Shown here piece by piece: positions 8,178 through 16,163 of a stretch of DNA of 64,000 nucleotides (positions are counted from its first letter, which is position 1; each line of letters begins with the position of its first letter). This DNA is from Nostoc cf. commune SO-36 (GTDB taxonomy: Bacteria > Cyanobacteriota > Cyanobacteriia > Cyanobacteriales > Nostocaceae), in assembly GCF_023734775.1 (NCBI RefSeq), contig NZ_AP025735.1, positions 1 to 64,000 on the forward strand, read 5' to 3'. Both the position numbers and the translations under genes were made by a program. A model generated the notes under the pieces. The model saw only the letters and a list, made by a program, of their open reading frames with translations, ran no database searches and was not told the DNA's origin.

Positions 8178-8222
8178 AGCGATCGCGTCTTTGCCGGGGC
8201 GATCGCTTTAACTTTTTATATC
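8178..8222. repeat. HIP1-pair hairpin, left copy flanking the 8.3-9.6 kb cassette
   Basis: AGCGATCGC and GCGATCGCT pair around a 12-base loop and are followed by TTTAACTTTTTATATCA. A closely similar block (HIP1 pair, then TTTAACTTTTTTATATCA) occurs at 9651-9696, so direct repeats bracket the three plus-strand genes between them. Confidence 0.5.
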
Positions 8223-8299
8223 ACAACTATAAAGCTTTGGGGTAAACTTAGAGCAACACGGGATAAATTTAGAGGTAATTCCAAGGACAAATAGGCCAG

Positions 8300-8818
8300 A
8301 TGGCTCATAGATTCAACGTTTCCACGTACTATGTGACACCAGAACATCTAGAAAAAATGAGGGAGTTTTCTGAAGCATCAGGACACTCACTTCAGGATTT
8401 AGTAAACCAATTCACCAGGGGGCATACCACTAATCACCGTCCATACTATGAGCATTTGGCTCGGTTAGATGTTACTAAACGTGGGATGGATGTAGATCAG
8501 TGGGTAGACATCGTTATTAATGAAGGTTTCAAGGCGTTACCTCCATATAAGGAACAACCGACATCTGATGAAATTGGCCAAAATCCATTAGGACATATTA
8601 TTTTGCCAAGTGATGTAATTACCCAGGATGGCAATTATATGTACCTCACCAAACAAAATCTAATTTTGGTGAAAACAGCAAATTATTTTGATGGTTCAAG
8701 CATAGCTAAGTTCATTTCTCGAATCATCTTTGACCATATCAATTCTAGATGGGAGAAAAACTATGCTCGTCAAATGCAAGCAGAAAAATCTAATGATTGG
8801 TTAAAAATAAGGAGTTAG
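8300..8818 (+). CDS. Hypothetical protein
   Basis: A 172-residue soluble protein of unknown family, first of three plus-strand genes. The N-terminus (VTPEHLEKMREFSEASGHSL) is helical and could be a small DNA-contact module, but no clear motif is present. The next gene starts two bases after its stop, with an AAGGAG site inside its 3' end. Confidence 0.6.
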   Translation: MAHRFNVSTYYVTPEHLEKMREFSEASGHSLQDLVNQFTRGHTTNHRPYYEHLARLDVTKRGMDVDQWVDIVINEGFKALPPYKEQPTSDEIGQNPLGHIILPSDVITQDGNYMYLTKQNLILVKTANYFDGSSIAKFISRIIFDHINSRWEKNYARQMQAEKSNDWLKIRS

Positions 8819-8820
8819 AA

Positions 8821-9429
8821 ATGACTAAAACGGCTACCACCCCCAACGTTGAACTAGCAATCAACACAATTTTTGAGGTATTGGGCGAACCAACTGATGA
8901 ATGGCAACGTCAGGCATTAGAGCAATACAAAAAGGGTGATGCGATCGCAGTTAAAAAAATTAACGCCAGTCATTTGCGGGATTATTATTGTAAATGTTTG
9001 GGTTTTCTGGTCAATGCAACAAGCACCAACCCGGCTCTACGCAAGCTTTTATCCGCCGCGACCAACGCTGCTGCTGACCACGCACAGGTCAGAACTTTAG
9101 ATAAAATCAGTGATGGCAATGCGATCGCTTTTGAGTCCGACGACCTAGTAGGCAATGCAACCCAAAACATTCTAAAATTCCTCACCCCCCAAACTGAATA
9201 TCATCATCTCGCGCTAGCTTCGAGAACTAATTACGAGGCTCTCAAAGAAATTGAGAAGGAAAATCCAGAGGATAATTTAATCAAAGTTTTGTTGTATCTA
9301 ACCAAGGCGAAACCAGACTCCCCCGCACTGTTCACGATCATCGCGGAGGCTGGGACAACGGCGGCGCTGTATATGAGAAATCTGGAGCATCAAAAAATCA
9401 CGGATGCGATTAACACAGCACTTAATTAA
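8821..9429 (+). CDS. Hypothetical protein
   Basis: The start MTKTATTPN at 8821 is preferred to the upstream GTG because AAGGAG lies six bases before it. The 202-residue product is alpha-helical, Ala-rich and without recognised motifs; two HIP1 sites fall inside it. It sits between two orphan genes in a small operon. Confidence 0.6.
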   Translation: MTKTATTPNVELAINTIFEVLGEPTDEWQRQALEQYKKGDAIAVKKINASHLRDYYCKCLGFLVNATSTNPALRKLLSAATNAAADHAQVRTLDKISDGNAIAFESDDLVGNATQNILKFLTPQTEYHHLALASRTNYEALKEIEKENPEDNLIKVLLYLTKAKPDSPALFTIIAEAGTTAALYMRNLEHQKITDAINTALN

Positions 9430-9438
9430 GGGGAACAA

Positions 9439-9642
9439 ATGTATAGCACTGAAGTTTTAGACGAGATGACCAAGCTAGTTTTTATGGTTAAAGACCAGCT
9501 TGATTGCTCATTTGATGAGGCTTGTGCAACAACCAGAATTATCCTCCAGAAGGTGAAGAGGAAGGAGATTGTGGTAGATAGTTCATTGAAATCTTCATTA
9601 CCTACTTTCTTAGAACAGGTAAGAAGTAGTAATTTTTTCTAG
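9439..9642 (+). CDS. Small hypothetical protein
   Basis: A 67-residue helical protein (MYSTEVLDEMTKLVFMVKDQ) preceded by a good ribosome site (AAGGGGAACAAATG). Third gene of the 8.3-9.6 kb cassette. Function unknown. Confidence 0.6.
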   Translation: MYSTEVLDEMTKLVFMVKDQLDCSFDEACATTRIILQKVKRKEIVVDSSLKSSLPTFLEQVRSSNFF

Positions 9643-9646
9643 AGGA

Positions 9647-9690
9647 AAAGGGCGATCGCGGGTTGGGGGTGCGATCGCCTTTAACTTTTT
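9647..9690 (+). terminator. HIP1-based hairpin terminator
   Basis: AAAGGGCGATCGC (9647-9659) pairs with GCGATCGCCTTT (9671-9682) and is followed by a T-rich run, just after the stop at 9642. A second AT-rich hairpin (ATAATGTT at 9698-9705 with AACATTAT at 9724-9731) lies between this gene and the convergent one. Confidence 0.5.
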
Positions 9691-9755
9691 TATATCAATA
9701 ATGTTCAGATATGTAAAAATCTAAACATTATAGTGCATAAGCGTTGGTGTTTATG

Positions 9756-9992
9756 CTATTTAGGTGGACAAGCCAAGCGTTCTAGCCGAATAGATGGTGG
9801 CCAGATTTGAGCTTCTACCTTGCTTCCACAGTCAGACACTGCAATCATCCAGGCATATAAAGCAACAACACCACCAAAAATAATGATGGCAAGGGTTGAT
9901 TTTGGGGCTTTTGTCAAACTGCTTTTAGTCTGTTTGACTATATCCGGCTTAGGTTCTTGAGAGGTTTCGTGATCTACAGGTAGATTGCTCAA
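9756..9992 (-). CDS. Small membrane protein
   Basis: A 78-residue protein with a charged N-terminus (residues 1-33), one hydrophobic helix (STLAIIIFGGVVALYAWMIA, about residues 34-53) and a short C-terminal tail with two Cys, probably on the periplasmic side. No family recognised. Confidence 0.5.
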   Translation of the reverse strand: MSNLPVDHETSQEPKPDIVKQTKSSLTKAPKSTLAIIIFGGVVALYAWMIAVSDCGSKVEAQIWPPSIRLERLACPPK

Positions 9993-10072
9993 GTTATCTC
10001 CTCTACTATGTCCATGACTTGTGCGGGCTTGTAGCGAAAGTCCAGTAGAAGGGAAAAAGCTTGAATAGAAGC

Positions 10073-10234
10073 TAGCGATAGACTTCTAAAACTTCGTCCT
10101 AAATACTTTAAATTCTGCTACTAAGCAACAAGCTGCCCTTATGGAGGGGGCAGCTTGCAAATGCTTATGATAATTTTGCCCCGCACGCATATTATAGCGC
10201 CAAAACGGAACGAAATTCTAGAAGTCTATCGCTA
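10073..10234. mobile_element. MITE-like element with 27-bp terminal inverted repeats
   Basis: The ends 10073-10099 and 10208-10234 are inverted copies differing at only a few positions; the outer 16 bases TAGCGATAGACTTCTA match exactly. The 162-bp body has no coding capacity and contains a nested hairpin (AAGCTGCCC / GGGCAGCTT near 10131-10158). The outermost TA could be a target duplication of an IS630/Tc1-type transposase; that assignment is inferred. No transposase is present in the window to move it. Confidence 0.6.
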
Positions 10235-10635
10235 AATAAATAATATCACACTTATCATAAAAATTCAAATTACTAAATTATGGCACACATATTATAGAAT
10301 TTGATTTCAATCAAAAGTTAAGTTTAATCCAATAGACTTATCCAAAAATGCGAAATGCTTACTATACAATGGTTTTGGCGATTTTAATGGAGTGCGATCG
10401 CAAGCGCTTAGTGGACGCAAAAATATGTCACCAGATAGATAAACTTAGTTAGTCAACCTTGCTGGGTTTGTTATTCCCACTCACAGAAAAGTTAGTGGAG
10501 CCGCCGAGATACCCTTTGTGGTATTTTGGGTGAGAGCATCAAAGCCGCTCATCAATAGAGTTCAGTCAGTGGAATTTTAGCGAGTTGACTTTACCTACTA
10601 CGCTGATATGTCAGCAACTTAAGCCATAAAAAATA
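10235..10635. other. Non-coding stretch between MITE and inverted repeat
   Basis: No supported gene. AT-rich, with stops in all frames and one HIP1 site at about 10396. Nothing recognisable beyond scattered short palindromes. Confidence 0.4.
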
Positions 10636-10756
10636 AGCGATGCGGTTGTGATAACTGCGATCGCCTTGATAAATACTTCTTAAATAGAACCCAACTCTTC
10701 TAGATCCAAGTACGCATAAAAATAAAGGCGATCGCAGTCATTACAACTGAATCGCC
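10636..10756. repeat. Imperfect 32-bp inverted repeat containing HIP1
   Basis: The arms 10636-10667 and 10725-10756 match at 27 of 32 positions when one is reverse-complemented, including ACTGCGATCGCCTT. The 57-bp spacer is AT-rich. It lies immediately downstream of the par operon iterons and could be a terminator, a cruciform or a second miniature element. Confidence 0.55.
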
Positions 10757-10769
10757 TCATAAATCTTAT

Positions 10770-10804
10770 TTACTGCATTACTGCATCAATTACTGCATTA
10801 CTTT
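10770..10804. repeat. Partition iterons, downstream cluster
   Basis: Copies of TTACTGC / ATTACTGC at 10770-10776, 10777-10784 and 10790-10796 abut the stop codon of the ParB-like gene. The same unit occurs upstream of parA. Confidence 0.65.
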
Positions 10805-11166
10805 TATACATCCTTAAGTGCTTCATCCAGGAGCATTCGTACAATCTCAGCCTTTTTCCTTCTCGTCTCTGCTGCCAGTAAAGACAATTTTTTATGCATG
10901 GATTCAGGCAAATCAACAGTTAGTCTGATTGTTGGCTCTTTGGAAGGTTGTTGAAGTTGAGACATGAGATTAAACTTAGCTGGTTGCGGAGTAGATATAG
11001 GTGATACAGGTAATATAGGTTGCTGCTCTAGTATTGGCTGAGTCTCGCTTTGAGAGTTTGAGTCTACAGTCTCCTGGTTTGGTAAACTCTCCCGCAGCGC
11101 TGATTCACCATAAACAAACTCATGAGCTAGGGCATCATTGAGGGGCTTTCGCTTTTTAGCAGTCAT
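10804..11166 (-). CDS. Ribbon-helix-helix partition protein (ParB/ParG type)
   Basis: A 120-residue protein with a disordered Gln/Pro/Ser-rich N-terminal half and a C-terminal ribbon-helix-helix (about residues 77-118: strand TIRLTVDLPE, helix MHKKLSLLAAETR, helix AEIVRMLLDEALK). Small RHH proteins of this kind are the centromere-binding partners of short ParA ATPases in type Ib plasmid partition, and also repress the operon. The gene overlaps parA by four bases (ATGA). The flanking ATTACTGC arrays are the natural candidates for its binding site. Confidence 0.8.
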   Translation of the reverse strand: MTAKKRKPLNDALAHEFVYGESALRESLPNQETVDSNSQSETQPILEQQPILPVSPISTPQPAKFNLMSQLQQPSKEPTIRLTVDLPESMHKKLSLLAAETRRKKAEIVRMLLDEALKDV

Positions 11167-11807
11167 TTCAACATCCCCAGAATTTCTTTAAATAACCGCT
11201 CATACTCCCGTGCTGACTCTGTAGCCTGACGGCCAGGTAAATCCCAGATTGTTGCAGATTGTCCAAAGGTGTCAGCGATCGCCTGTTTCTGGTGAATCAC
11301 AGTTTTTAATACCGTCGCTTCTTTGGATTTAGATAGAAGTGCGATCGCTTCACCAAGCAACTTTGTACCTTTAACAGCACGACTGATAAATATGGCTGCT
11401 TGGGGCACACCACCACGCACAGATTGAGCTTGCTTAATTAATCGCACAGCATCACTGGCTGATTGTAAATCTAACCCTGTGGGCTGACAGGGAACTACAG
11501 CTAGATCGGCTCTAAATAATATTGCTCTGCTAGCTTCAGATAAACCGGCTGGGCCATCTATTATTAGATGATCGCATTGCGCTGCTAACTCTGGAATTTG
11601 CTCTAAGAGTTCGTCGGGTGATTGCAGCACAGTTGTAGGAATCTTAATATCCTCCATCGACTGAAGCCAAATCGAGCTGCTACGTTGAGCGTCGGCATCT
11701 AAAAGCTGGACTTTATGACCTTTGCGGGATAAGTAGCACGCTAGATGAACGGCAGACGTAGATTTTGAGCAGCCCCCTTTTTGATTGACAAGGGCAATTA
11801 TTGGCAT
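11163..11807 (-). CDS. parA: ParA-family partition ATPase
   Basis: A 214-residue ParA/MinD-superfamily ATPase lacking the N-terminal DNA-binding domain of larger ParA proteins. The deviant Walker A is NQKGGCSKSTSA near residue 8; a second conserved Asp motif is LLDADAQRSS (about 38-47) and the Walker B region is HLIIDGPAGLS (about 80-90). It drives plasmid segregation together with the RHH protein encoded next. Its ATG lies inside the first unit of the iteron array, so binding of the RHH partner should block initiation and autoregulate the operon. Confidence 0.9.
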   Translation of the reverse strand: MPIIALVNQKGGCSKSTSAVHLACYLSRKGHKVQLLDADAQRSSSIWLQSMEDIKIPTTVLQSPDELLEQIPELAAQCDHLIIDGPAGLSEASRAILFRADLAVVPCQPTGLDLQSASDAVRLIKQAQSVRGGVPQAAIFISRAVKGTKLLGEAIALLSKSKEATVLKTVIHQKQAIADTFGQSATIWDLPGRQATESAREYERLFKEILGMLK

Positions 11808-11926
11808 ACTGCATTACTGCATTACTGCATTACTGAATTACTGAATTAATGCAGTAAGTATAACTTTAAATTAAAGGCTTGTTACAACCAACATCAGATT
11901 GTTTTACTGCATTACTGCATTAAGTA
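11806..11926. repeat. Partition iteron array upstream of parA (candidate centromere/operator)
   Basis: Head-to-tail 8-bp units: ATACTGC, ATTACTGC twice, ATTACTGA twice and ATTAATGC from 11806 to 11852, beginning at the parA start codon. A second small cluster, TTTACTGC-ATTACTGC-ATTAAGTA, lies at 11903-11926. The 8-bp spacing is typical of arrays bound by RHH partition proteins. Confidence 0.75.
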
Positions 11927-12050
11927 TATTTTTCTGCGTTCGCTCCGTTAACCTTTTTAAGGAATGCTTCGCTTCGTGTTTGCCAGCTTCTCAGAGGAAT
12001 ATTATATTAAATGTATTTGGTATGTACTTTAGTATAAAACGGTAATTGCT

Positions 12051-12614
12051 TCATGTTTCATCTTCAGGAGAAGGGTTATTTTTGCTTCTTGACCTTGAAC
12101 TTCGTTCTTTCCCAAGCACATATCCTGAAATACCAGCGAGTATACTAAGAGTACCCTCAGCAGAAGCAATTCCTAGAATACTAAGCAAAATTACAGCTAA
12201 AACTATATAGACAATAGTAATACCCTGCACTAAAGTTGGTAGAGCTTCTGACAAAAATTGATTCTTTTCTCCTGATTCTGGATGACGATGTGCGAAGGCA
12301 CCCAATATAACAACTACAGATATTGCAATCAGTGTTCCAGTAAGAACAGTAAAAATCACCCACCAAAGAATTTCTCCTGTGATTACAGGCACTAGACGTT
12401 GGGTTCCATCCTTTTGAGATATCCAAACGGCTTCTCTTAGGTTATGAGTATTTGTATTCGGTGCAATATTTTCTCTAGAACTTGCTTCCTGATTAACTCT
12501 AGGTTGTAAACTAGGTGTTTGATTTGGTTGAGCGTTGGATACAGAAGTTAAAGATGTTAATAAGAAGATTAACAATAAGGGTATTAAAACTTTTTTTCTT
12601 TGATTTAATTTCAT
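12051..12614 (-). CDS. Membrane protein with signal peptide
   Basis: A 187-residue protein: signal peptide (about residues 1-28, ending VSNAQ), a polar extracytoplasmic segment (29-78), then three hydrophobic helices (WWVIFTVLTGTLIAISVVVI, a segment around ITIVYIVLAVILLSILGI, and the GTLSILAGISGYVLG region) and a charged cytoplasmic tail. The last helix region resembles other small cyanobacterial membrane proteins of unknown function. No enzymatic motif. Confidence 0.6.
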   Translation of the reverse strand: MKLNQRKKVLIPLLLIFLLTSLTSVSNAQPNQTPSLQPRVNQEASSRENIAPNTNTHNLREAVWISQKDGTQRLVPVITGEILWWVIFTVLTGTLIAISVVVILGAFAHRHPESGEKNQFLSEALPTLVQGITIVYIVLAVILLSILGIASAEGTLSILAGISGYVLGKERSSRSRSKNNPSPEDET

Positions 12615-12918
12615 CTAAACGGAAGATATTAAAGGTATTAACTTACTCTCTCATCATCTCAGTTTTCCAGCAACCGCAAAAACTGCTACCAATAACGATG
12701 ACGATGATCCAGGTGTTGCAGTTTACTTTCAGATCAAGGATAAAAGTTATCAGTAAACCAAAAAGTTTTTTAAAAGTCTTACCATCTGGACATTTCAGCT
12801 AAAGCCAGGGATATCACAAAACTCACAAAACAACGTTAAATTGACCATTTCAGACGATACCCCTAGTTACCTCGAAGCGATCGCTATATTACTAATGCTG
12901 TTTGCTGACTGATTCACG
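12615..12918. other. Intergenic region with possible gene remnant
   Basis: No start-bearing gene. One plus-strand frame (about 12666-12758) reads as a plausible protein C-terminus (TNNDDDDPGVAVYFQIKD) ending in a stop, but has no start codon after the preceding stop, so it is likely a decayed remnant. The divergent promoters for 12614 and 12919 must lie here. Confidence 0.3.
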
Positions 12919-13305
12919 ATGCCTGAAACCCCTATTTTTACGTTCGTTTTCAAAACTTTGTGGTTTACTGGTTATGCTCTGTGCTGCGATCGCTGGCTAA
13001 AAGTAAGGCATAATCTCAGAGCTATTGGACTACACATTGCAGCTATGCGGGGTATGGAGCGCTGGGGAGTGGGGAGTGTTGAGCAAGCATTTATGGGATA
13101 TCAAGCTTTACCACCACAGCAAGAAAAAAAATGGTGGGATGTACTTGGTGTTAGTCCTGGTGCAACCGAAGATGAAGTGAGGGAAGCATACAGAAAGCTG
13201 GCACGACAACATCATCCAGATAACGGCGGTTCTGCTGATCAGATGGCTGCAATCAACGCCGCTTATGAACAGGCAAAGCAGGTTGACTATAAGGTGCAAC
13301 TGTGA
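12919..13305 (+). CDS. J-domain protein
   Basis: A 128-residue protein whose C-terminal half (about residues 71-122) is a DnaJ domain: WWDVLGVSPGATEDEVREAY, then HHPDN with the essential His-Pro-Asp at residues 99-101, and a final helix MAAINAAYEQAKQ. The N-terminal 65 residues are hydrophobic-helical and unlike DnaJ, so this is a specialised co-chaperone that stimulates an Hsp70. It lacks the Gly/Phe and zinc regions of full DnaJ. Placement before the envelope operon suggests a role in assembling or recycling it, which is an inference. Confidence 0.85.
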   Translation: MPETPIFTFVFKTLWFTGYALCCDRWLKVRHNLRAIGLHIAAMRGMERWGVGSVEQAFMGYQALPPQQEKKWWDVLGVSPGATEDEVREAYRKLARQHHPDNGGSADQMAAINAAYEQAKQVDYKVQL

Positions 13306-13446
13306 TTAGTAAACCGTAATTACCGCAACCCTGATTTCGTTGCTTGTCTGGTAAAACTTCACAATACAACCCGTAATTTCACCATACAATCCGGCAGACT
13401 GTATGCCTGACAATAGAGGGAAAAACCAGCGTACAATTCGCTTTTT

Positions 13447-14055
13447 ATGACAGACACTCAACCCGATATCATCCAAACTGACGGCGAAGATTCTCAAAAA
13501 GAAGAGAATTTTTCTAAAATTTCTATATTAGATTTGCAGAAAAAATATGAGATTGGGCGCGATCCACTGTACGCCCGGATGCGCTACCTACAAATCAAGA
13601 CTTGGAAAGTGTCGGGTAAAGCCTACTTGTACGCTGACCAGATAGCCCAGATGGACGCACTACACGACCACATCAAAACTACTGGACGGATGGAAGGCTA
13701 CCCAGTGCCGGAACCATCTGGGCCAGTTGAAGAGGAGCAACCAACATCTAGTACTCTGGCAGTAGCAGAAACTCAGCAGCTATCCACCACATCTAACTAC
13801 GCACCCAAACAGAAGCGATCGCAGTCTTCACCACAAGATGATGTAGCAGCCATAGTTAACAGCGCCCAAAACAAAGCGGCCGGGACTTTGATAGCTGAAA
13901 ATGTATTAGCTCAACACTTCATTCAAAATCCTGAACTGCTACCAGACGAGTTAAAAACCAAGATTAAAGAATCTGCACAGATGCCAGGTATTGACCCTTT
14001 CGCATACGCGGACTCATTGATCAATATCGCAATGGGTTCTATCACCGCGGCCTAA
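13447..14055 (+). CDS. Putative DNA-binding protein with MerR-like helix-turn-helix
   Basis: Residues about 20-70 (KISILDLQKKYEIGRDPLYA, then MRYLQIKTWKVSGKAYLYAD) fit a small winged-helix/MerR-type module as used by excisionase and plasmid regulators. This is followed by a Pro/Glu/Ser/Thr linker and a helical C-terminal region. It is the first gene of the 13.4-19.4 kb plus-strand operon and could be its regulator or a DNA-recognition component. Confidence 0.55.
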   Translation: MTDTQPDIIQTDGEDSQKEENFSKISILDLQKKYEIGRDPLYARMRYLQIKTWKVSGKAYLYADQIAQMDALHDHIKTTGRMEGYPVPEPSGPVEEEQPTSSTLAVAETQQLSTTSNYAPKQKRSQSSPQDDVAAIVNSAQNKAAGTLIAENVLAQHFIQNPELLPDELKTKIKESAQMPGIDPFAYADSLINIAMGSITAA

Positions 14056-14066
14056 AATTTCTCAGT

Positions 14067-15038
14067 ATGCTGGTAACTGGGGCGATTGTTGCTGTCAATG
14101 GGCTAAATCCTTTGTCACTTATAGCTTTAGTTGTAAGTGGAGTTTTAGCGATCGCTCCCAAACTCAAAGTTTCCTCTAAGAATGAAACTCAGGAACCGAT
14201 AACTGAAACCATACCCACGCCTGGAGACTTCAAAATCTACAGACAAGCCGAACTAAACCGGACTACAGCCTCACTTCTAGCAGATGGGGCTATTCTCATT
14301 GCTGGGGAGGATGGGAGTGGTAAATCTGTACTAGCTGGTGCAGTTGTGGAAAAGTTGCAGGACGAGGGCTTTATGGTGGCCTTCATCGAGCCAGCAACAC
14401 CTAAGCAGATGCTTTTGGAAATAGCTCACCAGTTTGAGATACCAACCGAGAACTTAGAAGGAAAATCACTAACAGCTGATAAGTTGCAAAGGGCGATCGC
14501 CCAATTCTTAGAGGAAAATACAGCCTTTATCGTCCTTGATGACGCTCACTGTTGCGATACAAAATTCAGGATGTGGCTTAAACAGTTATGTAAAAGTGGT
14601 GTGCCTATGCTGCTTTTAGCGACAGATCCCCCGCGCAAAGATGTTTTTATCAACATTCCTCGTATCGAACTCAAACCCCTGCCAGAGTATGCGATTCGGG
14701 AAATCATGATACAGGCCGCGGCGGAAAGAGCGATCGCCCTCAAACCCTCAGAATTATCCAAGCTCCAAGAACGCGCCGGGGGGAATCCTATGTTGGCGGC
14801 TCGTGCAGTGGACGAGGAATATTTGGGGCTGGACATCGAGGGCGCTGATCATCGCCGCTACTTCGACATCACACCCCTGATACTCCTGGCGGGAATTGCC
14901 TTTGTGATAATGCGGTTTATCGGGTTGGGAACTGGCGATCAAGCTTTGTACATTTTTGGAGGTATCGCGGCAGCCGTATTCCTGGGACTTTCTCGCCTTC
15001 TGTATAATCTGCCACCCGAAGACAGGAGAATACGGTAA
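14067..15038 (+). CDS. Membrane-bound AAA/STAND-like ATPase
   Basis: A 323-residue protein with an N-terminal hydrophobic segment (about 10-33), an ATPase domain (about 55-265) and two C-terminal membrane helices (about 272-310). Walker A is AGEDGSGKSVLA (about residue 82) and Walker B is AFIVLDDAHC (about 155), followed by a sensor strand MLLLATDPPR, in the style of ExeA/TniB-like ATPases. The domain contains FLEE and SSKN encoded by two copies of the dispersed motif. It ends one base inside the next gene (TAATG). It is presumably an energising or assembly component of the envelope system; exact role unknown. Confidence 0.75.
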   Translation: MLVTGAIVAVNGLNPLSLIALVVSGVLAIAPKLKVSSKNETQEPITETIPTPGDFKIYRQAELNRTTASLLADGAILIAGEDGSGKSVLAGAVVEKLQDEGFMVAFIEPATPKQMLLEIAHQFEIPTENLEGKSLTADKLQRAIAQFLEENTAFIVLDDAHCCDTKFRMWLKQLCKSGVPMLLLATDPPRKDVFINIPRIELKPLPEYAIREIMIQAAAERAIALKPSELSKLQERAGGNPMLAARAVDEEYLGLDIEGADHRRYFDITPLILLAGIAFVIMRFIGLGTGDQALYIFGGIAAAVFLGLSRLLYNLPPEDRRIR

Positions 15039-16081
15039 TGCTAGGCATTTCTCACCTACTCATTAGTGGCACAGCTACCAGTCTGTTATTAGGAACAGCT
15101 AGCCCGACGATGATTGCTGTGGGTGCGATCGCTGGTCTTCTCCCTGACATTGACATCTCAACTTCCCCCGCCGGCCGTGTCCTACCGTGGATAAGCAGAT
15201 TTTTTGAAACCAGGATGCCTCACCGCAGCTGTACACACAGTTTAGTTGCAAGTGGTGCGATCGCAATTATGGGATACACCGCAGCGCTATTCAATCCCAG
15301 TTTTCTCAATCTCGCTCATGCCCTAAGCGTGGGTTACTTCTTCGGCTGGTTTGCTGACATTTTCACTCGTGGCGGTGTCGAGATGTTCTGGCCTTCCCCG
15401 GTGCGTTGTGTCTGCCCAGGCAATCGGAACTTGAGATTGAGGACTGGGAGCAATGCTGAGTACTTCATCCTTATATTGCTGATTGCGATCGCTCTAGCAG
15501 TGTTTAATATCAACAACTCAGGCGGAATCCTAACCCAATTCAACAGGTTAATCGCGTCCCCCTCTGGTGTACAGCACATTTTTAATGAATCTGGCAGTAC
15601 TCACCTGATTAAGGCAAATATCAAAGGGGTGCGGACAGGCGATCGCTCTAAGGTAAATGGGCAATATCTAATTATCCAGGTACAAGGAACGGGCTTTTTA
15701 GTCCAGTCCGACGACGGGAGGATTTACAAAGCTTCAACTGAACCTGATGCACAGATTTTCTTAGAGGAAATCACAGCCGATGTGGGACGACCTGCTATTA
15801 CTAACATTGAAGCGCTGACCTTGGAAGATGAACCGATAGGAAGCGCGATCGCACAGTTTAACCGCGCTGGGGCAATGGTGTTTATCAGTGGTCAGCTGTC
15901 AGTTGAAGACCTGGAAACATCAGTTCTACCACGCGACCCCTATCAATTCCCTGTGATTAAAGTAACTAACAACACAGTTACCCTGGAAGCTGCACCGCTC
16001 TCAATTGTGCAAAAAACCTTGGGTGAGGAATTCGCAACAGGACAGCTGCAAATAAGGGTGATTAATAGCAGTAGTCAATAG
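15038..16081 (+). CDS. YdjM-like membrane-bound metal-dependent hydrolase
   Basis: The N-terminal half (residues 1-160) has several membrane helices and the conserved polar motifs of the LexA-regulated, membrane-bound metal-dependent hydrolase family (YdjM/DUF457): GLLPDIDIST, HRSCTHSL and a GWFADIFTRGGVEMFWP segment, with Asp and His that would bind metal. The C-terminal half (about 190-347) is a beta-rich soluble domain not usual in YdjM, containing FLEE from the dispersed motif, so this is a fusion. Translationally coupled to the ATPase before it. Substrate is unknown in the family. Confidence 0.75.
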   Translation: MLGISHLLISGTATSLLLGTASPTMIAVGAIAGLLPDIDISTSPAGRVLPWISRFFETRMPHRSCTHSLVASGAIAIMGYTAALFNPSFLNLAHALSVGYFFGWFADIFTRGGVEMFWPSPVRCVCPGNRNLRLRTGSNAEYFILILLIAIALAVFNINNSGGILTQFNRLIASPSGVQHIFNESGSTHLIKANIKGVRTGDRSKVNGQYLIIQVQGTGFLVQSDDGRIYKASTEPDAQIFLEEITADVGRPAITNIEALTLEDEPIGSAIAQFNRAGAMVFISGQLSVEDLETSVLPRDPYQFPVIKVTNNTVTLEAAPLSIVQKTLGEEFATGQLQIRVINSSSQ

Positions 16082-16163
16082 TCCCCACTCCCCTTTTTTC
16101 CTCACACCTTATGCCCAATGCCTAATACCCAATGTCTAACTCCTAACTCTTAACTTAAACACA

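Noticed and set aside
10073-10234. Inverted repeats taken as a tRNA or small RNA gene
   Set aside because: No tRNA cloverleaf or conserved loops; long terminal repeats fit a miniature element better.
12515-12802. 95-codon plus-strand frame
   Set aside because: It overlaps the start of the well-formed membrane-protein gene on the other strand and has a biased, Phe/Leu/Lys/Ile-rich composition typical of a shadow frame.
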